Made by a program: the position numbers and the translations under genes. From Fimbriimonadaceae bacterium (GTDB taxonomy: Bacteria > Armatimonadota > Fimbriimonadia > Fimbriimonadales > Fimbriimonadaceae), in assembly GCA_020849075.1 (NCBI GenBank), contig JADLGZ010000240.1:1-6303 (forward strand): a DNA stretch of 6,303 nt, given 5' to 3'. Under the pieces are notes generated by a model. It saw nothing but the letters and a program-made list of their open reading frames with translations, did no database searches and was not told the DNA's origin. Positions within the stretch are counted from its first letter, which is position 1, and each line of letters opens with the position of its first letter. Positions 1 through 6,202 of this stretch are shown one piece after another.

Positions 1-674
1 AGAGCGAGGGTGCCGAGGGCACTTTTGGCTCCTAGAGTCACCATTGAAACGGGCATTTGGGGGATGGACTTGTTGATCACGCCGCTGGCCGCATCAACGA
101 TAAATGAGACCGCTGCCACCGGTGCGGCAATCTGGACGGCGAGGACACAAGCCCCGCCGAGCATCTGAACGAGTCCCGCCTGAATCGTACCGAGACTTTG
201 GGTATCAAAGACAAGGTTGCTTTCGAAGCTCCGTACGAAAGCAGTGAGCATCATGTGATGGCCATTCAGCAGGAAGATCAAGACCAAGAAGAGCAAGAAC
301 TTGAATTGCCCCATGAGCGATGCCATACCGCCGATTTGTGGGTTGAACATCTGCATCATTTGGAAGCCCAACTGAATGTCCAGTAGCGAGCCCGCGATTT
401 GCGCAGCAACCAAAAGGAGCTGCGAACATAAACCAATGAGTAGTCCGATCCCGGCTTCTCGGCCGATTGCAGCGATCAATGAGAACAGGTCTTCAGGGAT
501 GGGGCCAAGATGACTTTGGACAATGGGTAGAACGCACAGCGAAAACATGAAGCAAAACGCAACTCGCACGCGTGCGGGCACGCTCCCGCCAAACAACGGG
601 GAAGACATGAACATCGCCGATGATCGAACGAACACCAGCAATAGAGCGAACATCCATCCGGCGTCAACGGTCAC
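1..674 (-). CDS. fliR: Flagellar biosynthesis protein FliR, partial (C-terminus beyond the left edge)
   Basis: FliR is an integral membrane part of the flagellar type III export gate, where it packs with FliP and FliQ in the basal-body membrane. My reading gives 224 codons before the edge; family members usually have about 255-265, so only the last few dozen residues are missing. Visible are a hydrophobic N-terminal segment (about residues 8-28, ending SSPLFGG), further membrane segments near 38-52, 68-100, 125-147 and 170-195, and the family signatures LLDIQLGFQM (about 97-106), NGHHMMLTAF (about 137-146) and a late PQMPV (about 205-209). The chosen start is GTG at 674-672, which overlaps the fliQ stop as GTGA and has AAGGTG five bases upstream. 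An ATG seven codons further in (653) is a weaker alternative. It is last of the visible fli genes; flhB or flhA often follow in other bacteria, but that lies outside the window. Confidence 0.95.
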   Translation of the reverse strand, partial: MTVDAGWMFALLLVFVRSSAMFMSSPLFGGSVPARVRVAFCFMFSLCVLPIVQSHLGPIPEDLFSLIAAIGREAGIGLLIGLCSQLLLVAAQIAGSLLDIQLGFQMMQMFNPQIGGMASLMGQFKFLLFLVLIFLLNGHHMMLTAFVRSFESNLVFDTQSLGTIQAGLVQMLGGACVLAVQIAAPVAAVSFIVDAASGVINKSIPQMPVSMVTLGAKSALGTLA

Positions 675-940
675 AAGTTCACCTTCGATGCTTGGGTGAA
701 GCACAGCTTCATGAAGCCGACGAGGGTCGAGAGCATCCAGCCGCCTGAGAGGGCAACCGTAAAGCCGGCAAGGATCAGCTTGGGTACATAGGTGAGCGTC
801 ATCTCCTGAACTTGCGTCACCGCCTGGAAGATACTAATCGCGAGGCCTACGAAGAGAGCAACCGCTAGGACGGGCAATGAGACCATGAGGGCCACAATGA
901 GTCCCTGACGTGTCAACTCCAAAACAATGCCTTCGCTCAT
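671..940 (-). CDS. fliQ: Flagellar biosynthesis protein FliQ
   Basis: FliQ is a small two-helix membrane protein of the flagellar type III export gate; several copies wrap around the FliP-FliR core. The product is 89 residues, the normal family length. It has two hydrophobic hairpin segments (about residues 12-37 and 53-77) joined by the conserved loop AISIFQAVTQVQEMTLTYVP (about 34-53). The frame stays open upstream to 1000, but that extension lies inside fliP. The ATG at 940 gives the family-like N-terminus MSEGIVLELTRQ and sits one base after the fliP TAG, so I chose it. No clear ribosome binding site precedes it, so translation is probably coupled to fliP. Its TGA overlaps the fliR GTG by four bases. 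Confidence 0.96.
   Translation of the reverse strand: MSEGIVLELTRQGLIVALMVSLPVLAVALFVGLAISIFQAVTQVQEMTLTYVPKLILAGFTVALSGGWMLSTLVGFMKLCFTQASKVNL
680..685 (-). promoter_or_regulatory. Ribosome binding site of fliR
   Basis: On the minus strand AAGGTG lies five bases before the GTG at 674-672, inside the last codons of fliQ. It resembles the AAGGAG consensus with one change. It supports the GTG start, which overlaps the fliQ stop, over the internal ATG at 653. Confidence 0.5.
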
Positions 941-941
941 G

Positions 942-1715
942 CTAACGGTAACCGGACAGAACCGCCGATACAACGACAGACCAGCCATCGGCGAGAACAA
1001 AGACGAGGATCTTCGCGGGCAACGAAACGACGACTGGCGGCATCATCATCATGCCCATGCTCATGAGAACACTGGCGACGATAAGGTCAATGATGAGGAA
1101 GGGGATGAACATGTAGAACCCAACCACAAAGGCCGTCTTAAGTTCACTAATGATGAATGCCGGTATGAGCGAAACGAGACTGACCTGATCACGGGTCTTG
1201 GGTTGTTCTCCTTTGTATTCGAGGAACAACTGGAGGTCCTTCTTGTAGGTGTTCTTAAGCATGAACGCCTTGACCGGCTTTTCCGCACGATTAACGGCTT
1301 GCTCAAAGGTAATTGTCTTTGCCATTAGGGGCATGACGGCGTCCTTGTTTACCGCCTCGTAGGTCGGTGACATCACGAAGAAGGTCAGAAACAGGCTTAG
1401 CCCGATGACCACTTGATTGGGTGGAATATTCTGGGTCCCCATCGCGGTCCGGAGCAGGCTCAGGATGATCACGATGCGCGAAAATGCTGTTGTCAGAATG
1501 AGGAGTGCAGGCGCGATACTAAGCACCGTCAGGAGGGCCATCAATTGAAGACTCGTACTGACTTCGTTGCCGCCTTTAGCGCCGCCTGGATTGATCCCAA
1601 TATTGACGCTGGGGACCTGCACCTGTTGAGCGTGCGCAATCCCGACAATGAGGAGAGTAAGAGCTAAAACTAGAATGGTCCGAAGCGTTGCCGGCACTCT
1701 CCAAATTGGGATCAT
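942..1715 (-). CDS. fliP: Flagellar biosynthesis protein FliP
   Basis: FliP is the main pore-forming subunit of the flagellar export gate (FliP/FliQ/FliR complex) in the inner membrane. The product is 257 residues, typical for the family. It starts with a probable cleavable signal peptide (hydrophobic 12-26, likely cut after AHA at 27-29), as known for FliP. Clear family motifs follow: TAFSRIVIILSLLRTAMGTQ (76-95), PPNQVVIGLSLFLTFFVMSP (98-117), SLIPAFIISELKTAF (182-196), and IPFLIIDLIVASVLMSMGMM (204-223) running into MMPP. The methionine-rich loop matches the gasket region described for FliP pores. The start ATG overlaps the fliO TGA as ATGA, and GAGGAG lies 11 bases upstream within fliO. 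No truncation or frameshift is seen. Confidence 0.98.
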   Translation of the reverse strand: MIPIWRVPATLRTILVLALTLLIVGIAHAQQVQVPSVNIGINPGGAKGGNEVSTSLQLMALLTVLSIAPALLILTTAFSRIVIILSLLRTAMGTQNIPPNQVVIGLSLFLTFFVMSPTYEAVNKDAVMPLMAKTITFEQAVNRAEKPVKAFMLKNTYKKDLQLFLEYKGEQPKTRDQVSLVSLIPAFIISELKTAFVVGFYMFIPFLIIDLIVASVLMSMGMMMMPPVVVSLPAKILVFVLADGWSVVVSAVLSGYR

Positions 1716-2176
1716 CGTCCAAGCATCTCCTCAAGTCGCTTGCCGACCTTCGGCTCTTCCACTACGGCGTGGTCCAACATCTCGAAGAATGCCTCTGGCT
1801 CAGGCTCTGGTGACGTCAGGTCACAAAGGAGCGACAAACCGCCGGTTGAACTTGCTCCGACAAGCAAGGTGCGCCCTCGAACCTGAACAACGTAGGCGCC
1901 TCCAGTGCCAATCGTGGCGCTCTCCTCGACTTTGATCGAGCTCCCAAGCCCGGGGCTAAGCCGGTTAGTGAACTTGAGCAGGACCTTGGGCAGGACAAAT
2001 TTGATCAGGACGAATAGGACTGCGACCACTAGGCCGAGTTGAAGCAAGGGTGGTGAACCCGGAGCAGACGCGTGCGTCGGCGACGATATAACATCGTCCT
2101 TCATGCCTTGGAGGGCGCCCTGTGCCCATACGCAGGACGTCGAACCGGCGAGTAGTAGGAGAGAGAAGAATCGCAT
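1712..2176 (-). CDS. fliO: FliO-like flagellar biosynthesis protein
   Basis: FliO is a small bitopic membrane protein that helps FliP oligomerise during export-gate assembly, and is not part of the finished pore. The product has 154 residues. It has an N-terminal hydrophobic signal-like stretch (about 3-18, possible cleavage after VWA at 16-18), a Ser/Pro-rich linker, one strong membrane segment (about 44-64), and then a cytoplasmic domain. That domain has the FliO-type pattern: a basic patch, an IKVEES strand, GAYVVQVRGRTLLVGASS (about 93-110), and an acidic, Pro/Glu-rich tail. FliO sequences diverge quickly, so the assignment rests on this topology plus its position directly before fliP. 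The ATG abuts the fliN TAA with no gap; GGAAG lies eight bases upstream. The stop overlaps the fliP start by four bases. Confidence 0.88.
   Translation of the reverse strand: MRFFSLLLLAGSTSCVWAQGALQGMKDDVISSPTHASAPGSPPLLQLGLVVAVLFVLIKFVLPKVLLKFTNRLSPGLGSSIKVEESATIGTGGAYVVQVRGRTLLVGASSTGGLSLLCDLTSPEPEPEAFFEMLDHAVVEEPKVGKRLEEMLGR
1727..1732 (-). promoter_or_regulatory. Ribosome binding site of fliP
   Basis: On the minus strand GAGGAG is embedded in the final codons of fliO (encoding Glu-Glu) and ends 11 bases before the fliP ATG. It is the clearest Shine-Dalgarno sequence in the window. The spacing is a little long, and the ATGA overlap suggests coupling to fliO as well. Confidence 0.55.
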
Positions 2177-3043
2177 TTAAGCGGCTTCCGAGAGGCGTTG
2201 CATGCGCTCGTTGGGGCTTAATATCTCGGTAATCCGAACCCCAAAGCTGTCTTCAATCACGACCACCTCACCCTTTGCGACGAGCCGGCCATTGACGAGG
2301 ACATCAACTGGTTCACCGGCAGCCTTGTCAATCTCCACGATCGAACCAGCACCGAGATCAATCACGTCTCGAACCGGCATCTTCATTCGACCTAGCTCTA
2401 CACTAATTTCTAATGGGATATCGAGAAGGATTTCAAGGCTGTCCGATTCGCTACGTATTGATGGTGATGAAAATGAGTCGGCTTCCATGAACGGGTGCTC
2501 GACTTCCGCCTCAATTTCAATACCGGTGATGGTACTGGCGGTGAGGCAATCCATTAGCAAGACGATCGTAGCGGATAGCTCTTCCCCGGAAATGGCAATG
2601 TTTGTGCGGAATAGCTGCGCCTCGTTAAAGTTGGAAGTCGGGCTAAATAGCTGAAAGTTGATCGTGCTTTCCGTAACTTGTTGTCCAACAGCCGAGCTGA
2701 GCCCGCTAACGATGGCTTCCAACGCGGGCCGGCATTCGGTGATGATTGTGTCGTCTACCGTCGCGACCGGAATCCCACTTATGGCTTGAGCGATGCTGAT
2801 GAAGTGATCCTGAGAGATCAGGAGGACTTGGGCATTCTCGGGTGAACTTTGGAACGCGAACTGGATGACCAGCCAAGGTTGGTTCATCTCCGATTCCAGT
2901 TCGGTGACGGGCGTCAACGACGAGAGAGGGTTACTGAATGTGATCGTCTGTCCCGCTGCCTCGGAGACGGCGGTCGAAATGGATTGGCATATTGTGCCCT
3001 CCAATTCATTCAGTTTAGCCAGGACTTGTTGAGTGTTAGACAT
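2177..3043 (-). CDS. fliN: Flagellar motor switch protein FliN with CheC-like N-terminal domain (FliY-type)
   Basis: FliN/FliY is a C-ring (switch complex) protein on the cytoplasmic side of the motor. The product has 288 residues, about twice a plain FliN and closer to FliY. The C-terminal SpoA domain (about 203-276) is classic FliN: LGRMKMPVRDVIDLGAGSIV (217-236), then AGEPVDVLVNGRLVAKGEVV and FGVRITEI. Residues about 10-180 look like a CheC/CheX/FliY fold with two similar helices, at 14-32 (LEGTICQSISTAVSEAAGQ) and 108-122 (LEAIVSGLSSAVGQQ). In active CheC and FliY this helix carries Glu-x-x-Asn; here the glutamates remain but no asparagine follows at either site, so phosphatase activity is doubtful. 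An acidic, Ser-rich linker (about 178-202) joins the halves. The ATG lies four bases after the fliM stop, without a clear ribosome binding site. It would also be called fliY in some annotations. Confidence 0.94.
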   Translation of the reverse strand: MSNTQQVLAKLNELEGTICQSISTAVSEAAGQTITFSNPLSSLTPVTELESEMNQPWLVIQFAFQSSPENAQVLLISQDHFISIAQAISGIPVATVDDTIITECRPALEAIVSGLSSAVGQQVTESTINFQLFSPTSNFNEAQLFRTNIAISGEELSATIVLLMDCLTASTITGIEIEAEVEHPFMEADSFSSPSIRSESDSLEILLDIPLEISVELGRMKMPVRDVIDLGAGSIVEIDKAAGEPVDVLVNGRLVAKGEVVVIEDSFGVRITEILSPNERMQRLSEAA

Positions 3044-3047
3044 AGGT

Positions 3048-4112
3048 TTAGTCGTTTTGAATGGGGTCAGAGACAGTAAAAATCATTCGCTTACCGACGG
3101 TTGCCGGCTTACCAAGGAACTTAGGCGTCTTACTGACCCAAAGCTCCAATTCGTCCTGCGCATCGCGGTTAAGGGGGACAAGGTCCCCTGCTCGCAAATT
3201 CATGAAATCCCGAACGTTCATGCGTGTTTGTCCGAGCATCACGCTGCAGTCAATGGTGGTGTGCAGAATCTGTTGTGACAATTGCCGACGGCTGGTCGCA
3301 TTGTGCTTCTTGTTGTTGGCCGTAAACCACTTTTGGGCGCTAAGCTTTGCTGTAATCGGTTTTAGGACCAAGTACGGCACGCAGATGGACATTGCCCCAC
3401 GCACATCACCAACACGGCACTCGAAGAGGATCGTGACGACCACATCGTTGGGCGGAGCAATCTGAACGAATTGGCTTGTCGTCTCCATCTGTTCGATGCC
3501 CGGGTTGATGATGACGACGCCCTCCCATGCGGTCTTGATTCCCGCTAAGAAACGCTCGACAATCTGCTTTACTAACGGGCGCTCGATGTCAGTCAGCAAG
3601 TTGCGAGATACGGGCCGTCCAGGGCCGCCCAAGATGCGGTCAATCATGCAAAACAAAAGACCAAACTCAATCTCTAAAACGGCTTGACCGGTTAGCGGAG
3701 GCAAGCTCATCACAGCAAAGGCCGAGTTTTCAATTCCACGGAGATAGTCTTCATAGGGAACTTGCTCGATGCTGACAAGGTCAATTTGCACGGGACTTCG
3801 AAGGTCGGCAGATAAGCCCGTTGCAGAGTGGCGCGAGAAGGTTTCGTGGACCATTTGCAAGGACCGGAGTTGATCCTTGCTGAGCTTGTCTGGACGCCTG
3901 AAGTCGTACATCTCGTAGGCCACCGCTGTCTTTGGCTGGGGGCCGCGGGAACGGTTTGGCAACTTGGGGGCTTCCGCTACCTGCGGGGTAGGCGCACCTT
4001 CGCCATTCTCCTGCAGTGACTGCAGGAGGGCTTCAATTTCGGCTTGGGAAAGAATCTCCGACACGGTACTTTTTCGGGCCCATTCGGGGCTATCAGTATC
4101 GTTATCGGACAA
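3048..4112 (-). CDS. fliM: Flagellar motor switch protein FliM
   Basis: FliM is the central C-ring protein that binds CheY-P and contacts FliG and FliN to set rotation direction. The product is 354 residues from a TTG start. The CheY-P-binding peptide ILSQAEIEALLQSL is at 20-33, followed by a Pro-rich linker. The middle domain (about 65-255) has YDFRRPDKLSKDQLRSLQ, VSIEQVPYEDYLRGI (113-127) and the ILGGPGRPV loop (160-168). A C-terminal SpoA domain (about 280-347) contains MLGQTRMNVRDFMNLRAGD. The frame has no ATG near the 5' end: TTG at 4112 gives about 19 residues before the CheY-P peptide, whereas GTG at 4064 gives MSEILSQAEIEALL, which matches the usual FliM N-terminus better. Neither has a strong ribosome binding site. 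The gene lies 25 bases after the HExxH gene and four before fliN. Confidence 0.97.
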   Translation of the reverse strand: MSDNDTDSPEWARKSTVSEILSQAEIEALLQSLQENGEGAPTPQVAEAPKLPNRSRGPQPKTAVAYEMYDFRRPDKLSKDQLRSLQMVHETFSRHSATGLSADLRSPVQIDLVSIEQVPYEDYLRGIENSAFAVMSLPPLTGQAVLEIEFGLLFCMIDRILGGPGRPVSRNLLTDIERPLVKQIVERFLAGIKTAWEGVVIINPGIEQMETTSQFVQIAPPNDVVVTILFECRVGDVRGAMSICVPYLVLKPITAKLSAQKWFTANNKKHNATSRRQLSQQILHTTIDCSVMLGQTRMNVRDFMNLRAGDLVPLNRDAQDELELWVSKTPKFLGKPATVGKRMIFTVSDPIQND

Positions 4113-4114
4113 TT

Positions 4115-4132
4115 GCCCTAAATCTAAAGGGC
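4115..4132 (-). promoter_or_regulatory. Small hairpin in the gap before fliM
   Basis: The 25-base gap between the HExxH gene stop and the TTG of fliM holds GCCCT and AGGGC arms (five pairs, eight-base loop) ending two bases before the TTG. The AGGG that could serve as its ribosome binding site lies in one arm. There is no following T-run, so it does not look like a terminator. It is short enough to be chance. Confidence 0.25.
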
Positions 4133-4137
4133 TAAGT

Positions 4138-5223
4138 TCATTGAACTGTGTGCTTTACTTCGACCCGTCCGCTTGAAACCTTGATCAACGCCCACCCGGA
4201 CTGAGTTTTGATGGCCTTTGCTCCGCTTAGTTTGCCCTTACCCACCGGCACCCAAATCTGCTGGCCTGCTAGGAACGTTGGAATGGTGAGCTGAGTTGAT
4301 TTCAATTCACTGGAGGCCTCGACGACAGCGTCCGCATACTCTTTGGGGTCTTGCCCGGTGAGCATAAGGGATCGGCGGAAGGCGCTTTCTGGCAAGATAT
4401 TCTCGGCGTACAGAGCAAGACCAATCAAGGCATCCATGCCGGAGGCATCCTTGCGAGATAATCCAACGCTCGGATGAGAAGTCGCTGCCCTTTTGACCTT
4501 TGGTGAAATGTTGTTGCGTACGTAGAGTTGCAAGTCAGCGGAGGTCGTTCCGAGCGTATCCACAGGCTTCAGGCGATTATCGCGGAGCTCTCGTGCAATC
4601 CAAACCATATATAGGTGTTCGCCGAGGAAGCCGTTTGCCCAACTTTCGGGAGCTGAATATCCTCCGATTGCTGGCAAGGTAGCGTGACCATATTCGTGAG
4701 CGACTTCCCGCATCATTTCCAGGGGCTTAGTGAAGGACTTCAAATCGTAAATATATATCTGGTTGGTACGTTCAGGGTGACCAAACTCGTTCTTGATTTC
4801 AGGGTCCTCACCGAAGCGCTGCTCACCTCCAGGCTTGCCATGGTCACACAGATAAACATCAACGATGCGGCGAAAGTAAGAAGGACTGTGATCCAGCTTA
4901 AGCTTGCGCACGTTGAATCCGTAGAGCTGTAGAAGGGCTCTTGTCACCAATGGCCCGAGATCCACTTTCTCATCTCGAGTCTGCATGTAGGTGCGAAAGC
5001 GCAGGGAATAGATGTCCGGTTGTCCCGGGGTGCGTGCTAACCCAGGAACAACCCAGTCAAACTTCCACTTGTTGAGGGGAGAGACCTTTCGGGGCGATCG
5101 AGGCTCCTGAGGGATATGGATGATGAATTCCTGTTGATTACTGCCGGGTGCAGAAAAGGTCCATGGAACCAACGGCTTTTGCTGTTGGGTTAAGAGCGTC
5201 GCCGCCAACAGGTGAACCAGCAT
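4138..5223 (-). CDS. Hypothetical protein with HExxH metallopeptidase-like motif, probably exported
   Basis: I do not recognise this 361-residue protein. It begins with a short hydrophobic stretch (MLVHLLAATLL, 1-11) that could be a weak signal peptide, which suggests a place outside the cytoplasm. The key feature is REVAHEYGHATLPAIGGYS (172-190): HEYGH at 176-180 matches the zincin HExxH motif, in which the two His bind zinc and Glu is catalytic. WANGFLGEHLY follows (195-205); E202 (21 residues after the second His) or E193 could be a third, gluzincin-like ligand, but this is inferred. Around it are Tyr/Arg-rich strands (70-80, 115-127), an Ala-rich helical region (about 262-305) and a C-terminal beta-like part (318-361). 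Only two Cys-poor halves are seen, with a single Cys at 126. The ATG sits three bases after the trxB TAA, with GAGGG ten bases upstream inside trxB, so it is likely cotranscribed with trxB. Its substrate and role are unknown. Confidence 0.85.
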   Translation of the reverse strand: MLVHLLAATLLTQQQKPLVPWTFSAPGSNQQEFIIHIPQEPRSPRKVSPLNKWKFDWVVPGLARTPGQPDIYSLRFRTYMQTRDEKVDLGPLVTRALLQLYGFNVRKLKLDHSPSYFRRIVDVYLCDHGKPGGEQRFGEDPEIKNEFGHPERTNQIYIYDLKSFTKPLEMMREVAHEYGHATLPAIGGYSAPESWANGFLGEHLYMVWIARELRDNRLKPVDTLGTTSADLQLYVRNNISPKVKRAATSHPSVGLSRKDASGMDALIGLALYAENILPESAFRRSLMLTGQDPKEYADAVVEASSELKSTQLTIPTFLAGQQIWVPVGKGKLSGAKAIKTQSGWALIKVSSGRVEVKHTVQ

Positions 5224-5226
5224 TGC

Positions 5227-6168
5227 TTAGTGACCCTCAGCTTCCAAGAAACGTTCGGCATCTATGGCCGCCATGCACCCGGTACCCGCCGCGCTCACCG
5301 CTTGGCGGTAAACACTGTCGGCGACATCGCCGGCAATAAAGACCCCCGGAACTTTGGTGTGAGTGAACGTACCCGCCTTGGGTGTAAGGTAACCGACCGC
5401 ATCCATATCCAATTGGCCGGTGAATAGCTCGGAATTGGGCTTATGGCCGATCGCGATAAAAACCCCGTCAATGGGCATGTCGCTGACTTCATTTGTCTGT
5501 GTGTTGCGCAATCGCACACCGGTGACCCTCTTGTGAGGCTCACTGACCCCAAAAATCTCATCAATCGTCGTGTTGACCTTGAGTTCAACCTTTGGATTGT
5601 TCATCACGCGGTCAAGCATGATCTTGCTAGCACGAAACTGATCCCGTCGGTGGAGCAAGGTGACCTTGCTGGCATGTCGCGTGAGGTAATTGGCTTCTTC
5701 CATTGCCGTGTCCCCTCCCCCCACGACGATGACTTCCTTGCCCCGAAAGAAGAAGCCATCGCAGGTCGCACAGGCGCTCACTCCAAATCCACCATAGGTA
5801 ACTTCGCTTTCCAGGCCTAGCCACTTTGCGCTTGCTCCAGTGCAAACAATGACCGTGGAAGCGCGATATTCTTGCTCGCCAACCCAAACTCCGAATGGGC
5901 GGCTACTGAAGTCCACCTTGGTTACGTGTTCTTCGACCACCCTAGCGCCGAAGCGTTCTGCTTGCTCTCGGAACAGCTTCATCATCTCTGGGCCGAGAAC
6001 TCCATCCGGAAACCCAGGGTAGTTCTCTACGTCGGTCGTGATCATAAGTTGTCCACCCGGCTCGGAACCGGTAAAGACGATAGGGTTCAAGTCGGCTCGG
6101 GCTGCGTAGAGCGCGGCCGTGTAGCCTGCCGGGCCCGAGCCGATGATGATAACGTTTTCAACTGACAT
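5227..6168 (-). CDS. trxB: Thioredoxin-disulfide reductase
   Basis: This is a cytoplasmic FAD flavoprotein that uses NADPH to reduce oxidised thioredoxin. At 313 residues it has the length of the low-molecular-weight bacterial enzyme. In order: the FAD-binding IIIGSGPAGYTAALYAARA (7-25), GGQLMITTDVENYPGFP (38-54), the redox-active CATC (C133, C136) followed by Asp-Gly, the NADPH-binding VVGGGDTAMEEANYL (148-162), the HRRDQFRASK phosphate-binding segment (173-182), and a C-terminal FAD motif with GVFIAGDVADSVYRQAVSAA (275-294). All catalytic elements are intact. The ATG at 6168 gives the expected N-terminus directly before the FAD motif; the only ribosome-binding-like element is GGGGA about six bases upstream. 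No thioredoxin gene is in the window. It heads the run that leads into the flagellar genes, 34 bases after the dockerin-tailed gene. Confidence 0.97.
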   Translation of the reverse strand: MSVENVIIIGSGPAGYTAALYAARADLNPIVFTGSEPGGQLMITTDVENYPGFPDGVLGPEMMKLFREQAERFGARVVEEHVTKVDFSSRPFGVWVGEQEYRASTVIVCTGASAKWLGLESEVTYGGFGVSACATCDGFFFRGKEVIVVGGGDTAMEEANYLTRHASKVTLLHRRDQFRASKIMLDRVMNNPKVELKVNTTIDEIFGVSEPHKRVTGVRLRNTQTNEVSDMPIDGVFIAIGHKPNSELFTGQLDMDAVGYLTPKAGTFTHTKVPGVFIAGDVADSVYRQAVSAAGTGCMAAIDAERFLEAEGH

Positions 6169-6202
6169 GGAGTGTCCCCAAAGGGTACCCCCTGCTCACC
6201 AG
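6169..6202 (-). other. Intergenic gap upstream of trxB
   Basis: This is the longest non-coding gap in the window at 34 bases. It holds an eight-base palindrome GGGTACCC (6183-6190) and a GGGGA that may serve trxB translation. I see no convincing promoter boxes and no terminator hairpin with a T-run, so transcription could read through from the upstream gene or begin within that gene. Confidence 0.4.

Noticed and set aside
941..1000. Longer fliQ start at 1000
   Set aside because: It would add 20 residues lying inside fliP that do not resemble a FliQ N-terminus; the ATG at 940 fits the family length.
927..1328. Plus-strand ORF of 133 codons with a His-rich stretch (HHHHAHAH)
   Set aside because: It is antisense to fliP/fliQ. 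The His run is the complement of the Met-rich FliP loop, and the product has no recognisable fold or ribosome binding site.
2202..2654. Plus-strand ORF of 150 codons, Ser/Thr/Ile-rich
   Set aside because: It lies wholly opposite the well-supported fliN, and its low-complexity composition is what the complement of that gene would give.
4115..4132. Hairpin before fliM as a transcription terminator
   Set aside because: Only five pairs and no T-run after it; the downstream gene starts within a few bases.
6183..6190. Palindrome GGGTACCC before trxB as an operator or terminator
   Set aside because: Eight bases only, no loop or T-run, and no matching copy seen elsewhere in the window.
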